Origin: BJHQ01 sp964654285
Lineage (GTDB): Bacteria > Planctomycetota > UBA11346
Assembly: GCA_964654285.1 (NCBI GenBank)
Contig: CAZZJC010000010.1
Location: 1 to 64,000, forward strand
Length of the DNA: 64,000 bases
Reading direction: 5' to 3'
Both the position numbers and the translations under genes were made by a program. This document shows, in pieces, positions 1 through 6,576 of this stretch. The notes under the pieces are model-generated. The model worked only from the letters and a program-made list of their open reading frames with translations, did no database searches and was not told the DNA's origin. How positions within the stretch are numbered: the first letter of the stretch is position 1; every line of letters starts with the position of its first letter.

Positions 1-53
1 CTCAAGGGGGCGGGAAAGGCTATTATTAAAGACTCTTCAGGTACATGACACTA

Positions 54-121
54 GGGTCCTTGAGAGAACGGCATGCGACCTGCCAAGTCAAGTTTGGCGC
101 GTGCCGTTCGCTCAAGGACCC
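54..121. repeat. Long imperfect hairpin left of the insertion sequence
   Basis: Two 20-nt arms (54-73 and 102-121) are reverse complements with one mismatch (65/110). They enclose a 28-nt loop that has its own short stem (82-86 with 94-98). There is no T-run after it, so it is not a classic intrinsic terminator. It could be the end of an upstream transcript, a small structured RNA or a dispersed intergenic repeat. Bases 1-53 hold no gene that I can see. Confidence 0.6.
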
Positions 122-131
122 GGGGGTGTGG

Positions 132-142
132 GGGCGAAGCCC
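132..142. repeat. Left target-site duplication
   Basis: GGGCGAAGCCC here is identical to 1585-1595 on the other side of the insertion sequence. The repeat is itself partly palindromic, so the apparent inverted repeat seems to run past the true element end. Confidence 0.75.
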
Positions 143-154
143 AATGGCGTAAAG
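143..154. repeat. Left terminal inverted repeat
   Basis: AATGGCGTAAAG is the exact reverse complement of 1573-1584. The match extends four more bases outward only because the target duplication is palindromic. Confidence 0.75.
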
Positions 155-166
155 TTAACGAAGTTG

Positions 167-194
167 AAATCCCTCGGTGAAAACCGAGGGATTT
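167..194 (+). promoter_or_regulatory. Perfect 12-bp hairpin over a possible GTG start of the transposase
   Basis: Arms 167-178 and 183-194 are perfectly complementary around a GAAA tetraloop (179-182). The upstream possible start, GTG at 177, lies in the stem and loop. Several IS elements use an end-proximal hairpin to stop translation of transposase from outside transcripts, and this could do the same. A TTGACA -35-like hexamer follows at 198-203, without a convincing -10. Confidence 0.6.
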
Positions 195-230
195 CTCTTG
201 ACAATTGGGGCAAAAAAAATTTTGGTGGGC

Positions 231-1571
231 ATGGACCTCTCAGCCCCTGCCTTCCCTGACTTTTTCCGTCTCCTACGCCAGCATGTTCCCGATCGCCTAG
301 TGCGGAAGCCGCGCAAGTTGACGCCGGCACAACTCCTAGGAACACTCTGTTTGATGACTGGCTTTGGACGCAAGGGCTATCGACGCGTGGTCGCTGAGCT
401 GCAGACCGGGTTGCACCACGCGTTCGGTTGGTCGGGGTTGTCGCTGATTCCCAGCCCACAGGCCATCGGTCAAGCGCGTCGCTCCTTGTCGCGATCGGTG
501 TGCGATCTCGCCTTCGGTGCGATCGCCGACCACTGTCCGGCGCTAGCGGCCAAACCGGTGGTCCGGTATGGACGGTATCGGTTGCTGGCCATTGATGGCA
601 CGCGTCTGAGCCTGCCGCCATCGCCGGCCCTCAGTGCGGCATTCGGCCATCCGAGCAACCAGCGTGGCCGTGCTGCCGCGCCGATGGCGGGTTTGGTCCA
701 GATCTGGGATGTCGGTCGCAATTGCCCGGTGGCCTTCAGCCTGACCACCTGCGATTTCAGCGAGCGCGAAGAGGGTCTGGAGCTCTTCCACCGCTTGGGT
801 CGGGACGATGTGCTCATCGGTGACCGCGGCTACCCGGGGCATGCCTTCGTCCTGGCCATCTGCCGGCGTCGCTCGCGCTTTCTGCTGCGCATGCCAGCGC
901 GCATGGCGGTGGTGACGGATTTCCTCGCCAGTGGAGCCATGGATGCCGTCGTGCTGTGGCGGGCGACCAGTCCTCACGGCGCGCCCATGGCTGCGCCAAC
1001 CATTCCCGTCAGGCTGATCCGCACCACCCTGCCCAATGGCACCGTCGAGGTGCTGGCGACCAATCTCTGGCAACAGCGCGGGCACGATCGCGACAGCCTC
1101 ATCGCCCTCTATACCCAGCGCTGGCGCATCGAGACCGCATTCCGCGAAATGAAGGTGTTTCACGCCCTGGAGCAATTCAGCGCCACCTACCCAGATGGCA
1201 TCTACCAGGAGATCGTCGCCATCCAGATCTTCCTCCTGCTGACCAGCGAATTGGAGGCCGTCGCCAGGCAGGCGACCGCAAGCAGGGCACGGCGGACGGG
1301 ACACGCTCCGCCAAAACCGAACACCGACGCAGCCTGCAAGGATGCGACCACACTGGTCATGGAGGAGGTCCGCTTCAACCGGCTCATCATCGCCGACAAT
1401 GTGGTGCATCTGCTCCGCCATGCCGCCCAGGGCGGGCGGGAAGCCATTGTGCAGCACATGCCGAGTATCATCGAGTTCTTGTGGAAAAACAGGTCGTATG
1501 TCAGGCCTAACAGAACCTTCCCACGCGTGCGGAAGCGAACCAAAGGCCACTTTCGGGTCTCGGGCGAGTAA
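231..1571 (+). CDS. IS4-family transposase
   Basis: DDE transposase that would cut and join the ends of its own element. Counting from the upstream GTG at 177, the catalytic acids are D140 (in AIDGTRLSLP), D216 (in IGDRGYPG) and E319. E319 lies in a perfect YREK signature (Y-2-R-3-E-6-K, in YTQRWRIETAFREMK). A zinc-ribbon-like or HTH N-terminal region precedes the RNase-H core. From ATG 231 the protein is 446 residues, close to IS4 transposase (442). I prefer this start because the GTG at 177 is buried in a hairpin; the ribosome-binding site is poor for both. No frameshift or internal stop is seen. Confidence 0.85.
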   Translation: MDLSAPAFPDFFRLLRQHVPDRLVRKPRKLTPAQLLGTLCLMTGFGRKGYRRVVAELQTGLHHAFGWSGLSLIPSPQAIGQARRSLSRSVCDLAFGAIADHCPALAAKPVVRYGRYRLLAIDGTRLSLPPSPALSAAFGHPSNQRGRAAAPMAGLVQIWDVGRNCPVAFSLTTCDFSEREEGLELFHRLGRDDVLIGDRGYPGHAFVLAICRRRSRFLLRMPARMAVVTDFLASGAMDAVVLWRATSPHGAPMAAPTIPVRLIRTTLPNGTVEVLATNLWQQRGHDRDSLIALYTQRWRIETAFREMKVFHALEQFSATYPDGIYQEIVAIQIFLLLTSELEAVARQATASRARRTGHAPPKPNTDAACKDATTLVMEEVRFNRLIIADNVVHLLRHAAQGGREAIVQHMPSIIEFLWKNRSYVRPNRTFPRVRKRTKGHFRVSGE

Positions 1572-1572
1572 G

Positions 1573-1584
1573 CTTTACGCCATT
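1573..1584. repeat. Right terminal inverted repeat
   Basis: CTTTACGCCATT is the exact reverse complement of 143-154. It starts just after the transposase stop codon (1569-1571). Confidence 0.75.
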
Positions 1585-1595
1585 GGGCGAAGCCC
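1585..1595. repeat. Right target-site duplication
   Basis: Exact second copy of the 11-bp GGGCGAAGCCC found at 132-142. It directly abuts the right terminal inverted repeat. Confidence 0.75.
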
Positions 1596-1596
1596 C

Positions 1597-1659
1597 TGCA
1601 GCAAAGAGCACAGCGGGGCGATGCCCCTATGATGCCCGCAGGGCTGGGGCAGCGCCCCG
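1597..1659. repeat. Cluster of short GGGGC-n3-GCCCC hairpins
   Basis: Two small stems, 1615-1627 (GGGGCGATGCCCC) and 1646-1658 (GGGGCAGCGCCCC), lie just downstream of the minus-strand gene ending at 1660. They are the same type as the hairpin split by the insertion sequence. They may act as a REP-like terminator cluster; no T-run follows. Confidence 0.45.
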
Positions 1660-2133
1660 CTAGACCACGATGTGGTCGTGGTCCCAGGTCTCCACCACGT
1701 AACCCAGGATGAAGCCGGCGAAGGGGAAACCGGCGATGATGCACATCTGGTAGAAACCGCCGAGCGAGGGGACGAATTCCATCAGGCCGACCCGGCTGAG
1801 CAGGAACAGCGCGAGCGGGAATGCCAGTCCACTGACCACCAGCGCGGTCAGGCGGTGCCACAGCGCGTTGGCCACCACGAATCCGATCCCGGCCCCGACC
1901 AGCGCGCCGCATATCCCGACCGCCAGGATGCTGGGCCTGGGCATTCCGGTGGCAAAGGCGAGGTAGGCCACGAAGCCATAGACGCCCATGCCCAGGGACA
2001 CCCGTCGGACCATCCGACGTTTGGCCTGGTGGTACTGGGCGGCCTTGCGCGCGCGTTCGGCCTCGGCGGCCTCCCATTCCGCGTGCAGTTCCTCGGGAGT
2101 GCGGTTGAGATGCGGTGGAAGCGTGGGTCGCAT
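1660..2133 (-). CDS. Small four-helix membrane protein of unknown function
   Basis: 157 residues. The N-terminus (about 1-45) is charged and helical (HLNRTPEELHAEWEAAEAER). About four hydrophobic segments follow, starting near VSLGMGVYGFVAYLAF, SILAVGICGALVGAG, LTALVVSGLAFPLALF and FYQMCIIAGFPFAGF, and the tail is acidic. I chose the ATG at 2133, 8 bases after the stop of the upstream secreted-protein gene; an in-frame start at 2208 would overlap that gene by 67 bases. It is the last gene of the minus-strand string and is followed by hairpins. I recognise no family. Confidence 0.6.
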   Translation of the reverse strand: MRPTLPPHLNRTPEELHAEWEAAEAERARKAAQYHQAKRRMVRRVSLGMGVYGFVAYLAFATGMPRPSILAVGICGALVGAGIGFVVANALWHRLTALVVSGLAFPLALFLLSRVGLMEFVPSLGGFYQMCIIAGFPFAGFILGYVVETWDHDHIVV

Positions 2134-2141
2134 GCGGAAAC

Positions 2142-3956
2142 TCAGCGGCGGAACCGCCACGCCAACAAGGCCAGCACCAGGCCGGCGGTTCCGAAGCCAA
2201 GGCCGCACCGGCTGCGTCCCCCACCGGTCGAGGCGACGGACGGTGTGACTGGCGATGGTGCAGCGACCGTGAACGTCAACGCAGTGGAGGTGCCCCCACC
2301 CGGGGTGGGATTGACGACCGAGACCGTCGGCGTTCCCGCGCTGGTCAGATAGGATGCCGGCACCAGCACGGTCAGGGTCGCTGCGGTGACGGTCGTGGGC
2401 GCCAGGGCCGGCTGGCCGCTCCAGGTGATCGTCGATGCCGCGAGGAAATTCGCGCCGGTCAGGGTCAGCGTGAGATTGCCGCCACCGGCAGTCACGCTGG
2501 TCGGGGACAACGCTGACAAGGTCGGCGCGGGATTGCTGCCCGCACCGGCCACGACCGTGACGATCACCGCGTCGTAGGCGGTGGCATGCACGCCATCGTC
2601 CACCGCGATGAGCAGGGTGTAGGCCCCGGCGCTGGAGAATACCACGCTGGTCGCGAGCGCAGCGGGATCGGCGAAGGTGGCGGTTCCAGGCGCGTTGGCG
2701 GCATCGTAGAGGCTCCAGACGGAGGTGATGCTGCTGCCGATCGCGGTACCGGTCACCGTGCCGCTCAAGGCGGCCCCGGAGGCCAGCATGACCGTCTGGT
2801 CGGCTCCGGCATCGACGGCGGGTTCGTTGGCGGCACGCGGGCCTTCAGCCGGCCCGGTGGTGCTGACCACCTCGAACTGGTCGATGTCGATGGTCTGCAC
2901 GTCGTTGAAGCAACCGGCCGGAAAGCGGTCGTCGGGGCAGGCCGACACCGAGAAGAACCCGCCGTTGTCCGCGACCAGGGCACCGTACTTCTTCAACGCC
3001 GCCGCCACGGCCTTCGACTGCTTGCTCCAGCCGGCGCTGATGGCGAACGATGATTTCAAGCGCACGCGCTGGCCCATGGCCGGATAGCTGGCATCGGTCA
3101 GCGACGAGGCGTAATGCGTCGCCGGATAGATAGAGGCCTTGCGCGACTTGTTGACCACGATGCGCAGGGCGTGCTCGATGACGCCGCGTTCGCATTCGTC
3201 GAAACGGATCAGGGCCGGGAACATCGGCAGTCCGGCGGCATCGCCCGAGGTCCATCCGACCGGGCGGAGGGTGTTGCTGGCGAGCGGGAAGATCGCGCCG
3301 TTGGACGCCTCCCAGGCCGGCGTGTTGCCGGTGAGTTTCGCCTGCCAGGACTCAAACAGGCGGCCGGCGCCGGGTTGGACCACGATCGCATGGCGGTCGC
3401 CGCCGGCGTTGGCGCTGTCGCGCTGCCATTGCTCCAGGGTCTCGCCAGCGGGCCGGCCCGAAGGCCAGGTCTCGACCGGCATGGTCGTCGGGATCGGCCA
3501 GGTGGCGATCGGCGTGGTGCCGCCGTTGAAGTCCGAATCGTCGGGATAGGTGGTGAAACGCTGGTTGACCAGCGGCTGGCCATCCGGCACCAGGACGTAG
3601 TTCATCTCCGCGAAGACGCGCAGCCGGTTGCGGTTGGGGTTGATCGCCACCAGGTCGCTGCGGATGCGCGCCATGATCGCGGCCGAATCCGCATGGACCG
3701 GTCGCTTGCTGATGTCCTCGTTCCAGGGGCTGTTGCGCGGCATGATCTGCATCGCCGCGACGATGGCGTCGGCCTGGGCGGTGTTGAACAGCACCGGCGT
3801 CGTCACCACCGGTGCCGGGCCGAGGATGCGCCCGGCATGGTTGATCCGTTCCGCCGCGCCCAGCGAGGCGGCGAAGAGGCAGGCGGCGAACGCGGTTCGC
3901 ACCAGCACGCCGACCATGAAAGGATGGACGGTCGTGGAGCGCGGAAGGATGCCCAT
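2142..3956 (-). CDS. Secreted protein with PKD-like and IPT/TIG domains and a Cys-containing C-terminal sorting tail
   Basis: About 604 residues from ATG 3956; ATG 3917 and GTG 4025 are alternatives. A signal peptide is clear (VGVLVRTAFAACLFAASLGA, ending AA-ER). About 340 residues of unrecognised secreted domain follow, then a PKD-like Ig domain (VDAGADQTVMLASGAALSG to DAVIVTV) and an IPT/TIG domain (PAPTLSALSPTSVTAGG to ALTFTV). The tail is Gly-rich, then RCGLGFG, a hydrophobic helix and a basic WRFRR end. This layout is that of protein-sorting C-terminal signals, with a Cys as in MYXO-CTERM or Synerg-CTERM types. I infer that the protein is exported and processed at the cell envelope. Its substrate is unknown. 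Confidence 0.6.
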   Translation of the reverse strand: MGILPRSTTVHPFMVGVLVRTAFAACLFAASLGAAERINHAGRILGPAPVVTTPVLFNTAQADAIVAAMQIMPRNSPWNEDISKRPVHADSAAIMARIRSDLVAINPNRNRLRVFAEMNYVLVPDGQPLVNQRFTTYPDDSDFNGGTTPIATWPIPTTMPVETWPSGRPAGETLEQWQRDSANAGGDRHAIVVQPGAGRLFESWQAKLTGNTPAWEASNGAIFPLASNTLRPVGWTSGDAAGLPMFPALIRFDECERGVIEHALRIVVNKSRKASIYPATHYASSLTDASYPAMGQRVRLKSSFAISAGWSKQSKAVAAALKKYGALVADNGGFFSVSACPDDRFPAGCFNDVQTIDIDQFEVVSTTGPAEGPRAANEPAVDAGADQTVMLASGAALSGTVTGTAIGSSITSVWSLYDAANAPGTATFADPAALATSVVFSSAGAYTLLIAVDDGVHATAYDAVIVTVVAGAGSNPAPTLSALSPTSVTAGGGNLTLTLTGANFLAASTITWSGQPALAPTTVTAATLTVLVPASYLTSAGTPTVSVVNPTPGGGTSTALTFTVAAPSPVTPSVASTGGGRSRCGLGFGTAGLVLALLAWRFRR

Positions 3957-4033
3957 GCCGGCCAATGTCCCCGATCCTGCCGGACGACAACCGGTCAGGG
4001 CGGAATCATCGCGATGCTGAGTCACGGGCGATT

Positions 4034-4534
4034 TCAGTCGCTGAACGCCCCACTCGCCAGTTTCGCCTCGCAGAGCACGATCGATCCCGCGTTAGCCAGG
4101 TTGAAGCTGCGCACCGGGCCGAGGATGGGGATGTGGACGCAGGTTTCAGCCCAGCGCTCGCGCCAGTCCTCGGGCAGGCCGCGCACCTCGTTGCCGAGGA
4201 TGATCACCGCATCGGGCTGATATGGGAAGCGGTCGTAGCGCAGGCGGCCGTGCTTGGTGACCAGCACCGGGACGCGCCCGCCAAGCCAGGCCAGGAAGGC
4301 ATCCGGCGTCGGGTGCAGGGTCAGGTGCAGGTGCGGCCAGTAGTCGAGACCGGCGCGGCGCACCGCGCGTTCGGACAGGTCGAAGGCGCAGGGGCCGATC
4401 AGGTGCAGGTGGGCGTCCAGCCCGACGCACATCCGGCCCAGGGTGCCGGTGTTGCCGGGGATCTGCGGCTGGTACAGGCAGAGGTGCATGCGCGGCGGTC
4501 GCCCGACCGCCGGCGGGGGCGTTTCCGCGTTCAT
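4034..4534 (-). CDS. trmL: tRNA (cytidine(34)/uridine(34)-2'-O)-methyltransferase TrmL
   Basis: SPOUT-class RNA methyltransferase that methylates the wobble ribose of certain leucine tRNAs using SAM. The 166-residue length matches TrmL/YibK. All three SPOUT motifs are present: NTGTLGRMC near residue 28, ILGNEVRGLP (111-120) and NLANAGSIVLCEA (145-157), which form the trefoil-knot SAM site. The ATG at 4534 overlaps the TGA of the preceding gene (ATGA), implying translational coupling. A second possible start at residue 16 (MHLCLYQPQIPGN) sits nearer the usual N-terminus of the family. Confidence 0.88.
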   Translation of the reverse strand: MNAETPPPAVGRPPRMHLCLYQPQIPGNTGTLGRMCVGLDAHLHLIGPCAFDLSERAVRRAGLDYWPHLHLTLHPTPDAFLAWLGGRVPVLVTKHGRLRYDRFPYQPDAVIILGNEVRGLPEDWRERWAETCVHIPILGPVRSFNLANAGSIVLCEAKLASGAFSD

Positions 4535-6195
4535 GCCCAGCGCACCAGGAACACCTCGTTCGCCTGGAAATCGAGCTGGAATCCATCGCGTTCGGGGGTG
4601 CGCGGCAGGCTCGCGCCACGGGTGCCCTGGACATCGGTGCGCCAGGCGTCGGTGGCGTCCGTGCAGGCGTCCGGGTGGATCCAGGCCCGGCCGCGCGCGC
4701 CGGACTGCTCGGCGAACAGGATCTCGCCGCGCGCATCGGCAGGACGGCGCGCCCACAGCGGCACCAGGCCGGTACCGCCGGCGAGGCGCATCGGCGGCGG
4801 CAGGGACTGCCCGCCCGCGAACGGCCGGCCGGGCTGGGCCAGGGTCGCGGCGAGGCAGCCCAGGTTGAGCGCCCCCCGCGGCCGCCTGGCGTTGGCGAGG
4901 GCATAGGTGCAGGAATGTCCGGCGAGGACTTCCAGCGTTCCGGCCTCGGCGCGCACGGTGATGGGACGCGGCGAGCACACCGCCAGGCCGTTGCCGGCAC
5001 CGTCCGCGAAGGCGGCCCAACGCACGCCTGGCACCGATTCGCGCGGGCCGTCGCGGCGGGCGGTGGCGCCCAGCACCCGGCGGCCCACCTCGTCGGCGAC
5101 CACCAGGGCGGATGCCCGCGCTGCGGTCGGATGGACGAGGACCAGTCCGCCGCTGCCGCTCCAGGTCGCAGACACCCGCAGCACATCGTCATGGGCGTGC
5201 AGGGTGTAGACGATGCGCAGCGTGCCGGCCGGGCCGCTGCGCGTCACCGCGACCCGCGCCCGCACCGGGCCGGCTTCGAGCACGAGGCAGGCGACCGAGA
5301 TGTCCGGTTCCGGCGCATCGGCATCGCCACCGATGTATGCGGGCACCACCGCCGGGCCGGCGAGGTCGGCGAAGACGCCGTCCCAGCACAGGCGGGTGAG
5401 TTGCCCAACGCGGTCGAATTCGGCCCGGACGATGCCGTTGTCGAGCACCTCGGGCGCGACCTCCCAGTGCGCGGCGTCGACCATCTCGGTGCCCGGAAGC
5501 AGCCGGCGGCATTCCAGGGCGCCGAGTTCCAGCGGGACCAGGAGCTCGCGGCCGAAAGCACCTTCGGCCACCTGCACCGGATAGCGGGCGCCATCGGCGT
5601 CGAGCAGCGACCATGGCGGGGTCTCCGCCCCGGCGGGCAGCGCGGCGATGAGCCGGCGGGCGAAGGGCAGCGGATTCCAGGCTCCCCAGGTCGCGTCGGC
5701 GCCTTCCGGGTGACCCAGGCGCGCAGCCAGCGGCGGCAGACGCTCGACGCCGCCAGCGGCGAGCGCGACGAGGATGGGCTGCCAGTCGGCGGCGTGCGCC
5801 GACCCCGCAGCAGTCGCCAGCAGGGATCCCGCATCTTCCCAGCGGGCGAGGTCGACCAGGGCGTGGATGCCGCCGTCACCGGCGCCAGGGTCGGCGGCCG
5901 GGCGATCGGCAGCCTCCAGCTCGCCGGTATGGACCGCTGCACCGCTGCCGGATCCGACCTGCACCCGCGCTCCGCCCCAACCCTCCCAGATGAATGATTC
6001 CGTGGCCTCGGCGAGATCGACGCGCGGATGCCCGGCCAGCCGGAGCAGATCGGGCAGCGCGCCATTGCCGGCGACCAGGCGATCGAGCACGGGCACCGCA
6101 TCGGGGTGGGCGCGGCGCATCGCCTCGGCCCAGCGCAGGAACAGCATCGCCGGAGGCAGTTGTCCGCCGGGCAGCGGGATGACACCGGGATCCAT
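4531..6195 (-). CDS. Orphan GH38 alpha-mannosidase C-terminal-type beta-sandwich protein
   Basis: 554 residues from ATG 6195, two bases after the crcB stop. The central and C-terminal parts read like the non-catalytic half of GH38 alpha-mannosidases: WNPLPFARRLI with ARYPVQV and LGALECRRLLPG, then LDNGIVRAEFDRVGQL, then GPVRARVAVTRSGPAG and VRWAAFADGAGNGLAV. The seven-stranded-barrel catalytic domain and its zinc site are missing. The first 170 residues are an unrecognised helical region. It may be a decayed mannosidase or a carbohydrate-binding or regulatory derivative. It is expressed with crcB and trmL (ATGA overlap with trmL). Family assignment is from pattern recall only. Confidence 0.5.
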   Translation of the reverse strand: MDPGVIPLPGGQLPPAMLFLRWAEAMRRAHPDAVPVLDRLVAGNGALPDLLRLAGHPRVDLAEATESFIWEGWGGARVQVGSGSGAAVHTGELEAADRPAADPGAGDGGIHALVDLARWEDAGSLLATAAGSAHAADWQPILVALAAGGVERLPPLAARLGHPEGADATWGAWNPLPFARRLIAALPAGAETPPWSLLDADGARYPVQVAEGAFGRELLVPLELGALECRRLLPGTEMVDAAHWEVAPEVLDNGIVRAEFDRVGQLTRLCWDGVFADLAGPAVVPAYIGGDADAPEPDISVACLVLEAGPVRARVAVTRSGPAGTLRIVYTLHAHDDVLRVSATWSGSGGLVLVHPTAARASALVVADEVGRRVLGATARRDGPRESVPGVRWAAFADGAGNGLAVCSPRPITVRAEAGTLEVLAGHSCTYALANARRPRGALNLGCLAATLAQPGRPFAGGQSLPPPMRLAGGTGLVPLWARRPADARGEILFAEQSGARGRAWIHPDACTDATDAWRTDVQGTRGASLPRTPERDGFQLDFQANEVFLVRWA

Positions 6196-6197
6196 GG

Positions 6198-6575
6198 TCA
6201 GCGCGCCGCCTGGACCAGCCACCAGCCGGCCGCGACCCCGGCGAGGCAGAGTGCCAGCGAGGCGGCCACATAGGCGACCGCTGCGCCGGTGCGGTGCTGG
6301 AGCACGAGGTCGAGCACCTGCCATGAGAACGCTGAAAACGTGGTGAATCCGCCGAGGATGCCGATGACCACCAGCTGGTTGCCTGGCGAATCCTTGGCCA
6401 GCAGCGGCATGCAGGCCCCGATCGCAGCACTGCCGCAGACATTGATCGCGAGCGTCGCCCACGGAAAGGCTGAGGCGCAGCACGCCGCCACCGCCACCGT
6501 CAGCAGGTAACGCGCGACCCCGCCGACGGCGCTGCCGAACGCGACCAGCAGGCTGGCCTGGAGCAGCGCCGGCAT
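6198..6575 (-). CDS. crcB: Fluoride efflux channel CrcB/Fluc
   Basis: 125-residue inner-membrane protein that exports fluoride as an antiparallel dimer. Family hallmarks are present: GGVARYLL near the N-terminus, the conserved Asn-Gly in INVCGSAAIG, and the ion-path motif GGFTTFSAFSWQ. There are four hydrophobic helices and the length is typical. One base separates its ATG from the stop of the upstream epimerase gene. There is no room for a fluoride riboswitch immediately upstream, so it depends on the operon promoter. Confidence 0.92.
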   Translation of the reverse strand: MPALLQASLLVAFGSAVGGVARYLLTVAVAACCASAFPWATLAINVCGSAAIGACMPLLAKDSPGNQLVVIGILGGFTTFSAFSWQVLDLVLQHRTGAAVAYVAASLALCLAGVAAGWWLVQAAR

Positions 6576-6576
6576 G

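Larger units (their letters stand above)
143..1584 (+). mobile_element. IS4-family insertion sequence, apparently complete
   Basis: The element carries one transposase gene. It ends in 12-bp perfect terminal inverted repeats (143-154 and 1573-1584) and is bounded by an exact 11-bp direct repeat. The end sequence begins AATGGCG, similar to the AATG start remembered for IS4 itself. An 11-bp duplication fits the IS4 family range of about 9-13 bp. Removing the element and one repeat copy restores a perfect GGGGC-GAA-GCCCC hairpin, which supports these boundaries. All transposase catalytic residues are present, so the copy may be active. Confidence 0.85.

Noticed and set aside
6370..6575. Fluoride riboswitch ahead of crcB
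   Set aside because: crcB starts one base after the previous gene, so there is no untranslated space for a riboswitch.
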